A stretch of 64,000 bases of DNA from Wurfbainia villosa (GCA_025175895.1 CM045993.1:52518621-52582620), one strand, 5' to 3'; shown: positions 1 to 11,707, counted from the stretch's first letter. Made by a program: numbers and translations. The notes: generated from the sequence alone by a model not told the origin.

Positions 1-1181
1 CCAGAATTCCACATCGGTGTAATTTGGACATGCATTTCTTGCTTACATGGCCAAGACGACAATGCCACATGTAGGAGTCTAATTGATTATCCTTTCGAGC
101 ACGCTTGTTGCTCGCTTCGATATTGAAAATGTCACTGGATACGTCCAACGTATAAACACAATTGCTTAAAGTTCCAGTCCCATAAAGAACTCCATTCAAA
201 GTTATGTAACAACAATTGTTACTAAAAGTCAAATGGTACCCATTTCTATTTAAACAAGAAATAGAAATGATGTTCTTTATTAATGAAGGAACATAAAAGC
301 AATTGTCCAGTTCTAAGACAAGTCCTTTAGGGAGTTTCAACAAATACGTTCAGATGGCGAGTGCAGCAACCTTTGCTCCATTCCCAACACGTAAATTTGA
401 CTCTCCCTTGACGAGTCTTCTTCTATTCCTTAGCCCATGTATGTCATTACATATATGTGAGCCACACCCAGTATCCAATACCCAAGTGTTTGTGGAAATA
501 GAATGAAAATCAATAACGAAGATATCTGAAGAAGATGGGGCATCCGATGCCTTATTCTTCTTCACGAACTCAAGATAAATCTTGCAATTTCTTCGCCAAT
601 GGCCCTCCTTGCCATAATGATGGCAAGTGCCCTTTTGAGCTAATTTTATCTTTTTAGCCCTTTTCTTCTTCCCCTTTTACTGTTCCTTTGACTCCCTCTT
701 AGAACCTTTCTTCGAGAAATCAACTAACAAAGACTGCCCCCTCGCTTCATGCTTCTAAGGCTCCACGGTCTTTCAAAGATGTTGAGCAAGACTACGATGA
801 ACCTTCTTGAATCTCAGAGGTGAAGAGGAGCTTGGAGACTTCGAACCTTTCGAATCTCTCTTGCTCATCAAACAACTCATAAAGATGAAGGATTATGGTA
901 TGAGCATCCATATGCTCATGCTGCTTCCGCAGCTCGGGTACCATCGCGGCTAGCATAATGCAACTTATCATTTCAGAATCAGTCATATGTTTCTGATAGG
1001 CCAACAATTGGTCCAGAGTTGCATTGTCACTAGGACGGGCGGGAAGAGGCGCTTCGAGGACATACGCAAGCTTTTCCACTTTGAGAATAATTCTCAAGTT
1101 TCTAAGCCAGTCCAAGAAGTTCGGCCCAGTCAATTTATTCGAATCCAAAATGGACCGCAAATTCAAAGACATCATGATCAA
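1..1181 (-). pseudogene. R1 gag-pol remnant (gag, zinc knuckle, protease start)
   Basis: A copia gag-pol that would make capsid, protease and downstream enzymes in the cytoplasm. The start at 1181 (MIMMSLNLRS...) is chosen because R4 starts identically. The reading frame stays open to 792 and shows the copia gag N-terminus (TGPNFLDWLRNLR). It then jumps, by an internal deletion of roughly 80 codons relative to R4, close to the lysine-rich region. The zinc knuckle at about 590-640 reads CHHYGKEGHWRRNC, so the second of the three cysteines is tyrosine and zinc binding should fail. The protease motif DTGCGSH lies at about 460-480, and the stretch down to position 1 matches the region leading into the R4 integrase zinc finger. 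Non-functional. Confidence 0.88.
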
Positions 1182-1346
1182 TCTTAGAAATACAAAATGA
1201 GCATATATGAGAAAATGATTTTAAAATGCATCAATATACATTTATAAATCCCATTCATTTTTTGAATTTCAAAAACCCCAAAATCACTTCAGGAGATCGT
1301 AGGGCCATCTCCGAAAGGGCTGATATCCATCATAGATATGAACAAC

Positions 1347-1763
1347 CTTGGAGAGAGTCCAACAAGCCATTCATAACTACGATGGTAGGTATCAACTATA
1401 CCGATTGCATATCACGTATATGCAACTATCACAATGTGCTATCAACTAATTGAATGTTCACACATACATCGGGTTGTTAACACATTAACAAGTATGCATC
1501 ATATGCATAGCACCCAACTTCACCTCTCTTCACATCGACCTTGGAGTGAGTCCAACAAATCGATGCTCCAAGTTAGAGCCGACCCATTAATCGCGAAATA
1601 GTTTTAATATGGTTAGAGTGCATTCAACCAATTAGCCAGGCTTGGAGTGAGTCCAACAACACAAACTAACGATTGACCTCTGACTCTTACCATATTAGAG
1701 TTAAACTATTCCAATGATTTGAACATGTTCAGGTTCGAGCCGAGCTTGGAGTGAGTCCAACAA
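1347..1763 (-). repeat. Four spaced leader boxes of family I (R1 copy)
   Basis: A 19-nt box, TTGTTGGACTCACTCCAAG when read on the minus strand, recurs at 1347-1366, 1540-1558, 1641-1659 and 1745-1763. The sequences between are unrelated to each other. The same four boxes with almost the same spacing (about 193, 101 and 104 nt) occur in the R4 leader. The function is unknown. Confidence 0.85.
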
Positions 1764-1998
1764 TCCAAACAAGAAACAGAACTCTGGTTCTAACCATATT
1801 AATGGAAGGTGTAGGCTTTAATATTGAGTTAGGGTTTTATGTCTCATCCTCTTTGCATGCAAATAACTATTATCTACATGACATGACATACATGACATAC
1901 ATCTACATGTCACGACACGCATGACATAATGCTATGCATCTAATGCAATTACATGACATACAATTATGTCATGTACATAATTTCCTTATATGTCATAA

Positions 1999-2395
1999 CT
2001 ATTTATGGAAATAAAATATGTTTAAGATTTGATTCTCCAAATCAAATCATGATTAAATTAGGAAATAAATTTCCAAATCTAATCACATATTTTATTTGTG
2101 GAAATAGTTGATTAAGGAAAATCAATTTAGGAAACCAATTTCCTAAATCATCAAAACTACTTATGGAAATAAAATATTTTAAGATTTGATTTCCCAAATC
2201 AAATCATGATTAAATTAGGAAACAAATTTCCAGAATCTAATCAAATATTTTATTTATGGAAAATATCAATTTCCATAAATACTTCCAACTTTCCAAAAGT
2301 GGAAGATTTCCATAAATACTTCTAGACTTTCCAAAATTAAAAATTTCCACAAATACTTCTAACTTTCCAAAAGTAGAAAATTTCCAGAAATATCA
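1999..2395 (-). repeat. AT-rich direct and tandem repeats in the R1 leader
   Basis: A segment of about 110 bp (1999-2108) recurs as an imperfect direct repeat at 2159-2270. Both contain TTTCC/GGAAA inverted arms. They are followed by three tandem units of about 40 bp (2267-2395) built on TTCCATAAATACTTC and ACTTTCCAAAAGT, ending about 60 bp from the LTR. R4 has the same arrangement at 24170-24530. Confidence 0.8.
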
Positions 2396-2444
2396 TTATG
2401 ACTATCGCAAAACAATTTTACGATTATGTCGAAACACAACCTGG

Positions 2445-2456
2445 GCTCTGATACCA
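2445..2456 (-). promoter_or_regulatory. R1 primer binding site (initiator Met-tRNA)
   Basis: The + strand GCTCTGATACCA is the complement of TGGTATCAGAGC. It lies one base from the 5' LTR end and primes minus-strand cDNA synthesis. Confidence 0.93.
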
Positions 2457-2798
2457 CTGTTGGGTTTTCGGCACCGCGGCGAGTGTGTGTTCGAACATGT
2501 TTCGTAAACATGTGCAAAGCGGAAGAAATAAAAATAATAAATCTACATTTATTACAACACACATAACACACGCATGCATAGTACAACATGTGTAGACATA
2601 ACCGTAAATTTAAATTTTGCAATAAAGGAAATTTAACTACGTATACCTTTCGTATCACGTGTAGCGGGAATGACATCAACCGGAACGATCCTCGCTAGAA
2701 TCGTCTCTATCCGTATCCACGCCGAGTATCCTTAGGATGACTTCGCTAATCCAAGAGGTTCGTCTTCGTACGGGTTACTAGCCTCGTGTTGAAGACGA

Positions 2799-3032
2799 CG
2801 TGATCGAGAGATGATCACGATCCGAATCCAAATTCGGATCCAAAGACGAGTCCTCAAAACTCGCTTCTCCGGAGAGGTATTCGTCAACCGTTTGACGAAT
2901 CCTTCGTCCTCCACCTCAGAGGATTACCGGAGATCGAATCCCCGGTAAGTTAGGCACTGTCGGAGCTCTAACCGTCGTCCAAACGATGCTCTGACGAGAA
3001 GAAAACAAGCTGTCCAGAAAACTGGACAGCTT
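2799..3032 (-). other. Hairpin chain in transcribed part of family I LTR (R1)
   Basis: Perfect inverted repeats lie almost back to back. At 3007-3032, arms of 11 bp (AAGCTGTCCAG) flank AAAA. At 2879-2900, arms of 9 bp (ATTCGTCAA) flank 4 nt. At 2866-2875 there is a 10-bp palindrome. At 2819-2840, arms of 9 bp (GATCCGAAT) flank 4 nt. At 2799-2819, arms of 7 bp (CGTGATC) flank 7 nt. All lie between the TATA box and the LTR end, so they should be in the RNA leader. Confidence 0.82.
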
Positions 3033-3268
3033 TGGTGGAGGAGTAGGCGCCGGCCAAGCAAGGGAAGCCAAGTGCTCACCATATCGCCGAAGCCTAGGAA
3101 GATCACCGGAGGATCACCGGCTGAAGCTTGGACGCCGGCAAAAAGTTGGACGGCGGCACAAGGGGCTGGGCGGCAATGGAAGTTGGCGCCGAGAATCTCC
3201 AAGGAAGGAGGTGGGCAGCAACTTAGGGCTAGGGTTTTGGATTAGGGCTTAACAATCCCTTAAGCCCT

Positions 3269-3276
3269 CTTTTATA
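3269..3276 (-). promoter_or_regulatory. TATA box of R1 5' LTR
   Basis: TATAAAAG on the minus strand, in the same LTR position as in R4, S1, S2 and S3. A CCATTAAG/TAACCATT stretch lies just upstream. This is the likely polymerase II promoter core. Confidence 0.7.
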
Positions 3277-5610
3277 GAGAACTAATTCTCTTAATGGTTA
3301 ATGGATTATAACCATGAGGCCCGTTAACCCGCTCCATTAATATAAGTTAAAATAAACCAAACCATGATGATTTATTTTAAGTTAAAACGAACTGAACCAA
3401 ATTTTGGTTCATTCGTTTAAAATAAACCAAACCCTTTGGTTTATTCTCCTCCATTTGATTAGAACAAAACCATTTTGGTTCATCCATTATGTCTTCATAA
3501 GACACAACCCATCCACGCTTCCATTGCGACTGAAACAATTTCATGCTCGCTTCCTGTTTGGTCCAACCAAACCTAGTTTCTCTCGGTCTGAGAATCCCAT
3601 TCTCAAGCTCGTTTTAAATCCTTCGGATTACGCTCGTTGTGTGTGTGACCAAATAGGTTCTCGGTTTATGTTGGCCGTCTATAATTAACCATTAAATATA
3701 GAACGATCATGAGTGGCACCTAGTAGTACATCATGATCCCCAATTAACCGAAAAGATCAACGGTTGATCCAGAACTATTTCTGAAACCCTTCAGCAGTTC
3801 GAATGAATCGTGCCCCATTCCCTTCACTCATCTTATACCCACTTGGTTCAGGACATGGTCTATAGTGTCAGTCCCCACTAGGCTGACTACATCACACCTA
3901 GCCCAAGTATCATTTCCTCATCCTACGGATTCTAGTTACTGCACATGTATCGAAGAGTACCTTACTCTAAACATGTAACGCTTTGGCCAAAGACTTTAGT
4001 AACAATCCGACGATAGGCCATGGGTATACATCTCCTCGCAAGGAGTGGTGAATCCTTTATAGGCTATTCAAACACCTTCGATGACTTTGACTTATACCCA
4101 ATCATCCCGGGTCCACATCTCCTTAGAGATGTTTGCTTAAGATGTCAAAGCATAAGTCTCCATGATCAAGATGACTTGAATACCGCAAGTCAAAAGAACA
4201 TCGCACTTAAGCTACAGTAAGAACATCATTGACATATCTATATATGCAGAGAACCATATGAAGTCTTACGGCTGGTCACTCCAATGAACTAGTTACCATA
4301 ACTAGCATCCACGATTAACTCCGGACATCACAATGTCTCCAGCTAGTGAGAATCAGCTGCTTGGATACACCAAGGAGTATACCTCATGCTAGTCTCGACA
4401 GAATTGATGGTGTCCAAATCCATCAATTCATCGACTAGGGATAATTCTGATACATCACAATTACACATGTAGAGATACTCACTAGTTGTGATCCAATCAC
4501 AAATTCTCTCGTGCTGTGAATCGTATCGCGGACATTCAGTAAATGAGTTTAAGATCAAATCAAATACATGAAAACATGTACACTCAAATAGTCAATCTTC
4601 ATTTATCAAATAAATGGTATGACCATAAGGCAATTGCCTTAGGACACCTCTCATATATTACTAACACCTATTGTTTGAATATATACTGAAAGCTTAGCTC
4701 TTTTTTTATGAACATTTTTATTTTGAAATAAGAATCACATGATCATTGTTTGCACTTTATATTTATTATATGTGTGCATATTGTCTAATATTTTACATTG
4801 TAGATAACATGGTGCTTGGTGTGGCACAGAAGATCATGTTATCAGTCCCTTGTAGAATATAAGTAGAGGCTCACAACCAAGATGGTTTTGGACAAACCAT
4901 TGGCATGGTTGTAGTGTAACTTGGTACTATTTTGTCTTGAACATAGAGTTACACTAGTACACTTAGGTGTATTGAGCAGGATCGACATAGAGGTGATTCA
5001 ATTTATTGCTGACTTCATAATTGAATCAGACCTCGGATATTATGTTGTACATGCTCTTAATCCCGATATAATAACGGGCACATGTACTTAGTATTTATTT
5101 CTTTGATTTACCAGAGGGTGAGATTTAGATGGATTAAATCAATATGCCCGGTAAGTTGGGAAATGATATTATTTACATGGTGTGGCGTTGATTATAGGAG
5201 GAAACCATGTCCTATATACTAGGTTGATGATGTCCCCTTGAGGAGCTCATAAGGTTCATCATGTAAACCCAGCTGGTTGACTTAGTCAACATGATGATAA
5301 GGTTGAGTGGTACTACTCGAGGAATTAGATGTTAATTAATTGATGGTCAGTAAATCAATTAATTGACGGACATTCGATATCTTAAACACAGGGAGATTGA
5401 TGTACAAATAATATATGGAGCCCATATTAATTTATGGGGTTGGTGAGGTAATTCAATGATGATCCTCTAGTGGAATGGAACATCATTGATGGATCAAGTT
5501 TGTGTGGTTCCGATCCATCGGGTGGCCAAGATCCAACTCCTCCTTATGGTCCCTATCGTAGCCTAATATAATCCTCGTGAAGTCTAGATCCAAGGATGTA
5601 AAACAAAACA

Positions 5611-5898
5611 TTAGAACCAACGGTTGGGATTAAATCCCTAGATCCGATGGTTGGGATGAACCCCTAGAACCAACGGTTGGGATTAAATCTCTAGATCCGA
5701 CGGTTGGGATAAAACCCTAGATCAGACTATTGGGATGAATCTCTAGATCCGACGGTTGGGATAAAACCCTAGATCCGACGGTTGGGATGAAACCCTAGAT
5801 CCGACACTTGGGATGAAACCCTAGATCCGACGGTTGGGATAAAACCCTAGATCCGATGGTGGAGATTAAATCCCTAGATCCGATGGTGGAGATTAAAG
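5611..5898 (+). repeat. 26-bp minisatellite upstream of TATA (R2 5' LTR)
   Basis: About eleven tandem units of 26-27 bp, typified by GATCCGACGGTTGGGAT followed by AAAACCCTA. Units contain CGGTTG, which fits the plant MYB core CNGTTR, and most contain AAACCCTA, a telobox. It ends 19 bp before the TATA box. Confidence 0.9.
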
Positions 5899-5916
5899 GA
5901 GGCTTAAGCCCAATTC

Positions 5917-5924
5917 TATAAATA
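5917..5924 (+). promoter_or_regulatory. TATA box of R2 5' LTR
   Basis: TATAAATA directly after the minisatellite. The 3' LTR has the same box at 12964-12971. R6 and R7 have TATAAATA and TATAAAAG at the matching position. Confidence 0.75.
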
Positions 5925-6736
5925 GAGGGCTTAGATTGGGCGGCAAGTGATGGTTCATTTGGAGTTAGGGTTTTAGGTTGGGCGGCTAGGGTTTGGAAGC
6001 TTTGGCTTGGGCGGCAACTCTTGGACAAGTGGCCGGCGCCCATCTTCTTCCATCAAGACTTGGCTGGCGCCCATCCTCTTGGTCCCTCTCTTATTCCTTG
6101 GCCGGCGGCAACCTCTCTTCAAGGTTGGCCGGCGTTCACTCCTCCATTCTCTCCAAGGTGGCCGGCGGTTCTCCTTACATTGGTGGCCGGCGCTTCATCC
6201 ATTCGTTCCTTGGCCGACGGTTACATCAAACTCCCTTGCTTGGTGGCCGGTTCTAGAAAGGAGAAGTTTTGTTGGTTCTTCTCTTTGTTCGCAGCGAACA
6301 AGGAAGGGAAGAATGCGATCTAGAAGACTTCTACTCGTGGAGGATCTTCGTCCACACGTCGTCCGCGAGGAGGATAGGACATACGGTAGAAGATCGTGAG
6401 GTATAAAAGTTTTACAACTTTATTTTCTGATCTTAGCATGTTCTTTTATGTGTTGATTATACAAGTGTGCGTATGTATATATTTTGTATAATCATGGACC
6501 CCGAAGACAAACACAAAAACCGGCGATCCGTCCGTCGTCTCTTCCGCGGCTAACCAACTAGAAGAGTTGTGTTGCTTAAACAACTAGTTTGTTCAAGCGA
6601 TCACTCAAGTTGTTAGCACGACGACGAATAGGTTGTGCTAAGGAAACTCATCTCATCCGGATTAGTTCTTTCATTAGTGAAAATTTTAATCCGGGGACAT
6701 GGGAGCCAATGAGCCTATAAAGCGACTCCTAACAAG

Positions 6737-6750
6737 TGGTATCAGAGCCA
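6737..6750 (+). promoter_or_regulatory. R2 primer binding site (initiator Met-tRNA)
   Basis: TGGTATCAGAGCCA starts two bases after the LTR. Confidence 0.95.
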
Positions 6751-7801
6751 CGGTTTTCGGTTTTGTGTGTTTTGGATTCGGTTACTTTCATGCACATATC
6801 ATATATTGAGTATGCCGGATAATAGTAGGATGTGCGTAGGCTAACTTTTTGGTTGCAGGCATAAGATCCGACTATTATGGCTATTTGTGTGTATGTGGTT
6901 GTTTGTGTGTGATTGTATGTATATTATTTGAAACCTCGGGGTTGACGAGGCTAGATTAGTATTTAATTTTTGTAATTAAGTATGACACTGTTTAGCCACT
7001 CATTTTAGTTTACTTTCGATCTAGATTATTTGTACACTCCTTCGTGGAGTATAGGATCGATGGATGTAAATTTAAAATGATATATCTCGGCTTGGATCTC
7101 TTTGGTGACTTGCGCACGGGAAAAGAAGGAGCGGACGAGGTGGCGACACGACGGGATGCGTATTGGAGAACAATGCCATAATAGTTGAAAAAATTCTATT
7201 TTTTTTCCATATTTATTGCTGATTTGTTTTATATGCATGTTGTGTATGCTTGAAAATTCCTCATTGTCAATTTACTAAGTGGGAGAGGGAAATTTTAATT
7301 AATTCCCGCGGCCTCCATTACAATTTGACGTATGATGCAACAAACTTGCGCGTTGGCTCTGAGTGCCTTCCTCCCCATCGGATGGGTTTGTTTGCGGATC
7401 ACTAGGTCAAATAATGGTTATAGGAAATTATTTAGGAGCATGTGTACTTCCCCATCGATAAGGCACATAATCCGAAATAATTCCCTTAGTATCGTGTAAT
7501 GGTGCACACTTAGATGCAAATAAAAAGTATCCTCCCTATCGGAGTCATTGCTTTTATTTGTAGGGCTAAAGAGGAACCAACTATTAATTTTATTTGTCAA
7601 AAATTAAGGTTGACAAGATAATAAAATTAATGGGTAAAACCTCCTCTTACAAATGTAGAATTCGTATACGTCCACACTATCATGGCATGCGATATTCTCG
7701 GTGTTTTGAGGTGTTGGTTGATTTCAGAATTTTATTATTTTGAGGAATCAATAATATCTGAAATCTAATGTTTTGATCATTGTGATTCTTAGGTTTTTCA
7801 A
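6751..7801 (+). other. R2 untranslated leader
   Basis: No credible gene. The stretch is conserved in R6 (42261-43305) and R7 (61236-62079), so it is a family leader rather than random filler. Three boxes of the type CTCCCCATCGGAT occur at 7371-7383, 7447-7459 and 7531-7544. Short frames at 7026-7238 and 7418-7600 on the other strand are not supported. Confidence 0.75.
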
Positions 7802-8620
7802 ATGGCTTTCAACCCACTTGCTGTGATATTAAAAGAAAATAAACTTACTGGACCAAACTATATTGATTGGAAAAGAAACTTGGATATTGTCTTAACTGCG
7901 GAGGAGTACAAATTTGTACTCTTCGAGGTCTATCCTTCTAAGCCCACCGATGACTCTGATGAAAAGGAGAAAGAAAGTTATAAGAAATGGATCAAGGCAG
8001 ATGAGATGGCGCGGTGTTACATTTTGGAATTTATGTCAAATGTGCTGCAACATCAGCATCAGGCCATGGACACAGCTTATGACATGATGTTCAATCTCAA
8101 GGAACTTTTCGGACATCAGAGTAGGGCGGCTAGACAGGAGGCGATGAGAAACTTGATGACGACCACCATGATCGAGGGAACACCCGTTAGGGATCATGTT
8201 CTCAAGATGATGGCTCATCTTAATGAGATGGAAGTCCCTGAGTCGAGATCGATGGGGAAACCTGTGTCGATATCATTCTCCACCGCTTAGGAGTTTTGAG
8301 CAGCCCACCAACTACAACATGAACATGAACAAGAGGTTGTATTCGCTGGCGGAGCTTCCGATGTAACTCCAGCGCAGAGGGGCTTTTTCATCAAAGCGCC
8401 AAGCCATGGTCGCTGAAGGTTTCTTCCTCTAAACCAAAGGTAAGAAGAAGAAGAAGCAAGTGGAGCAAAGAAAGTGGCAAGTGGGACCTCAGCAGAGTGA
8501 AGAGCAAAGGCAAGTGCTTCACTTGCAAGCAGATCGACATTGAAGGCGGACTCCTCGCCGAAAGAACAAAGGTATATCTTCTTGTTTAGTTGTTGAAACA
8601 TGTTTAGCGGTGTTATCTAC
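7802..8620 (+). pseudogene. R2 gag remnant (copia capsid)
   Basis: The start at 7802 (MAFNPLAVILKENKLTGPNY) is supported by near-identical starts in R6 and R7. Residues 1-150 show the copia gag fold region, including WKRNLDIVLTAEEYKFVLF and a C-terminal part ending near NEMEVPE. A frameshift then ends the frame at 8290. Downstream, the basic linker (lysine-rich, about 8440-8470) and only the first half of the zinc knuckle (GKCFTCKQ, about 8510-8530) can be read. The GH and last cysteine are lost to a small rearrangement. The product would normally package element RNA into particles. It cannot be made whole here. Confidence 0.88.
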
Positions 8621-8621
8621 C

Positions 8622-10259
8622 AAAGGCTGCATGGTGTGTAGATACAGAGCCATCGATCATGTCTGCAATACTTTGGGGTTCTAGGAAACCCGACGACTAG
8701 CCGAGGAGAGATTACTGCCTTTCATGGGCAATGCTTCAAAGGTGGCGGCTATCATAAAGGGGAGACGTTTATTTATCTTTTGATAGGAATAAAGTTTTGG
8801 TTTTGAGAAATTGTCTTTATATACCTACTTTTAGAAAGAATTTAATTTCAGTTTCTAAATTGTTTATGGATGGATATTCTCTTTCATTTAATGACAAAGT
8901 GGTTATAAAAAGGAATAGGGAGATTATCTGTTCTGGTACATTGGTTGGCAATTTATATACTCTTGAACCAAAACTCCTACGATGCATATAGAAGTAATAA
9001 CTCATCTTCTAAGTCTAATAAGAGAAAAGAACCTTCAAGAAATGAACCAGACATATCTTTGGCATCTAAGGCTTGGTCATATTAACCTAAGCAGAATTCA
9101 AAGGTTGATAGCTGATGGACCTTTGGGTTCATTAGTGGTGGAGGATCTCCCAACCTGGGAATCTTGCTTAGAAGGTAAAATGACCAAGAGGCCTTTCAAG
9201 GCCAAGGGGTATAGAGCCAAAGATGTGTTAGAATTGGTTCATTCTGATTTGTGCGGTCCTATGTCTATCCAAGCAAGAGGTGGTTTTGAATATTTCGTCT
9301 CTTTTATAGACGATTATTCAAGATATGGATACATTTACTTGATGTGCCGCAAGTCTGAATGCTTTGACAGGTTCAAAGAATTCAAGGCTGATGTGGAGAA
9401 CCGTCAAGGTAAAAGTATCAAGACATTACGATCTGATCGTGGTGGCGAGTACCTCTTGGGAGAGTTTAGGAGTTACTTATCAGAGGCTGGGATTCAATCC
9501 CAATTGTCCGCACCTGGCACACCCCAGCAGAATGGTGTGGCGGAGCGAAGGAACAAGACTCTTATGGAGATGGTCAGATCTATGATGAGTTATTCTGAGT
9601 TACCTGATTCGTTCTGGGGGTTTGCTCTGGAAACAGCAGTACACATTCTGAACTTGGTTCCATCTAAGTCAGTACCCTCTACTCCCACAGAGTTGTGGAC
9701 TGGGCGAAAGCCTAGTCTAAGACATATTCGGATTTGGGGTAGTCCAGCACATGTGCTGAAGGGAGATGTTGGTAAGTTAGAATCTCGTACAGAAGTACGC
9801 TTGTTTGTTGGCTACCCTAAGGGAACGAAGGGTGGTTTATTCTATAGTCATAGAGATCAGAAGGTGATCGTGAGTACGAATGCTAGATTTCTAGAGGAGG
9901 ACTATGTGATGAACCATAAGCCCGCGAGTAGGATTGTTCTTGAGGAGTTGACAGGGGAAGTCCCAACTTCAGTACCACCGGTACAAGAGGAGATGCCACA
10001 AGTCACTGCACCACGTGTCACAGAGCATACACAGGAGGCACCTCGTCGTAGTGGGAGGGTTGTTAGACAACCCGAGAGATTCATGTTTTTGGGAGAGTTT
10101 TCGGACTTAGTCCCTGGTGAACATGAACCCGATCCCTGGACATATGACGAGGCACTCCAAGATAGAGATGCAGTATCTTGGCAAAAAGCGATGAATTCAG
10201 AGATAGAATCTATGAATTCTAATCAGGTCTGGGAGCTAGTAGACCACCCGATGGTGTAA
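8622..10259 (+). pseudogene. R2 protease-integrase remnant
   Basis: The protease active-site region near 8640 reads VDTEPS where R7 has EDTGATDH, and is followed by a frame change. From 8982 a frame of 425 codons covers integrase. The HHCC zinc finger reads WHLRLGH ... TWESC, with tryptophan in place of the first cysteine of the pair. The catalytic core is intact: D89 (HSDLCGP), D152 (SDRGGEY) and E188 (NGVAERR), giving the D,D35E spacing. The C-terminal part runs into the RT entry (NQVWELV), where a 1-base shift ends the frame at 10259. Integrase would insert cDNA into the chromosome. Confidence 0.88.
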
Positions 10260-11640
10260 AAGCCATTGGATGCAAGTGGATCTACAAGAGAAAGAGAGGG
10301 GTAGACGGGAAGGTTGAGACCTTCAAAGCTAGGCTTGTTGCGAAAGGGTATACTCAGAAAGAGGGTATCGATTATGAGGAGACCTTTTCGCCGGTAGCTA
10401 TGCTTAAGTCTATCCGGATTCTCTTATCTATAGCTGCTTATATGGATTATGAGATTTGGCAGATGGATGTCAAGACAGCTTTCCTTAACGGAAGTCTTGA
10501 GGAAAATATCTATATGCGGCAACCAGAGGGATTCATTGCTAAGGGCAAAGAGCATCTTGTATGTAAGCTTAATAGGTCCATTTATGGATTGAAGCAAGCT
10601 TCTAGATCTTGGAACATCCACTTTGATGAGGTAATTCAGGCATATGGATTTATTCAAAGTCCGGATGAGCCTTGTGTATACAAGAGATGTGACAGAAACG
10701 TAGTGGTATTTCTTGTACTATACGTAGATGACATTTTGTTAGTTGACAACAATATCAAAGTGTTATCAGACGTAAGGGTATGATTGTCCAAACAATTTAA
10801 CATGAAGGACTTGGGAGAAGTGGGACACATCCTTGGGATCAAAGTTATAAGGGATCGCAAGAAAAGGATGTTGTGCTTATCTCAAACTTCATACATTGAC
10901 ACTATCCTTGCTCGTTTTAGCATGCAGAACTCCAAGAAAGGTTTTCTACCTTTTAGGCACGGAGTTCCTTTATCTAAAGAGATGTGTCCCAAAACATCAA
11001 AGGAGATAGAGGACATGAAGGCAGTTCCTTATGCTTCGGCAGTAGGAAGCCTCATGTATGCTATGCTATATACGAGACCAGATATCTACTTTGCCGTGGA
11101 CATGGTTAGAAGATATCAGAGTAATCCTGGACAGGGACATTGGACTGCGGTAAAGCATATATTGAAGTACCTGAGAAGGACTAGGGATTATATGCTGGTT
11201 TACCGGGAAGATCAATTAGTCCCTGTGGGCTATACGAATTCAGATTTCCAATCAGATAGGGACAAGAGTAAGTCTACCTCGGGGTTTGTGTTTACTTTTG
11301 GAGGTGGAGCCATAGTATGGAGGAGTGTCAAGGTAAATGCGTGGGACTCTACCATGGAAGTCGAGTATGTGGCACCTCCGAGGCCCAAGGAAGTCAGATG
11401 GCTCAGAACTTCTTGATGGACTTGGATGTGATTCCCGGTTTGCCTGTAACTATCACAATTTATTGTGATAACAAAGCAGTGCAATTGCAAACTCAAGGAA
11501 CCACGAGCCCATAAGGCAAGTAAACACATAGAGCGCAAGTACCACCTCATACGAGAGATCGTAAAGCGAGGAGAAGTAGTTGTCCGCCAAGATCAGACGA
11601 TAACTGGATCCATTCACTAAGGCCCTTCCAGTAAAGCGTT
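10260..11640 (+). pseudogene. R2 reverse transcriptase-RNase H remnant
   Basis: Continues in a new frame from the shift near 10250. RT landmarks: KARLVAKGYTQKEGIDYEETF, TAFLNGSLEE, KLNRSIYGLKQASRSW, and the catalytic YVDD (about 10720-10735). A TGA at 10781-10783 replaces the tryptophan seen in R6 (VWLSKQF). The same frame then runs to 11416 with GDIxxAVxMVxRYQSNPG-type connection sequence and RNase H (TDSDFQSDRD, SGFVFTFGGGA). Further indels around 11330-11510 scramble the rest of RNase H. The DPFTKALP-like terminus is near 11610-11635. Not functional. Confidence 0.88.
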
Positions 11641-11707
11641 TGATAGGCATGTGGAGGACATGGGGATCGGATGTATGGCATGTGATGATGACATAGTCTT
11701 TAGTATA

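Larger units (their letters stand above)
1..4666 (-). mobile_element. R1: Ty1/copia LTR retrotransposon, family I, 5' half only
   Basis: The element reads on the minus strand and runs off the left edge. From its 5' end (high coordinates) come a complete 5' LTR (2458-4666), a primer binding site, a leader of about 1.3 kb, and a gag-pol remnant. It matches R4 closely in the opposite orientation, in LTR, leader and protein. Protease, integrase, reverse transcriptase (RT) and the 3' LTR would lie left of the window. The 5 bp after the LTR (CCTAT, 4667-4671) may be its target duplication, but the partner is outside the window. Confidence 0.93.
2458..4666 (-). repeat. R1 5' LTR (family I, 2209 bp)
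   Basis: Bounded by TG and CA, and next to a primer binding site. In element sense it starts TGTTAGTAATATATGAGAG and ends in CCGAAAACCCAACA. It is the same length, within a few bases, as the R4 3' LTR, S2 and S3 (2202 bp each). It contains a TATA box, a leader hairpin chain, and a block starting GTGTGTGACCAAATAGGTTC at about 3638 that also occurs, diverged, in H. Open frames inside it, for example at 3404-3688, are not genes. Confidence 0.93.
4672..6734 (+). repeat. R2 5' LTR (family II, 2063 bp)
   Basis: Starts TGTTTGAATATATACTGAAAG and ends CTCCTAACA, two bases before the primer binding site. A dyad near the start (GATAACATG 4803-4811 with CATGTTATC 4835-4843, and an inner GTGC/GCAC) could fold into a hairpin and is partly kept in R6. 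Further in are the 26-bp minisatellite, a TATA box and a stretch with repeated CTTGGCCGGCG boxes (about 6025-6250). Overlapping frames at 5993-6399 are spurious. Confidence 0.92.

Noticed and set aside
5993..6399. Overlapping frames of 87-130 codons in the R2 LTR (also at 13040-13458)
   Set aside because: They overlap in all three phases over the GGCCGGCG repeat region of an LTR, match no family I know, and differ between the two LTRs. They are by-products of a GC-rich repeat.
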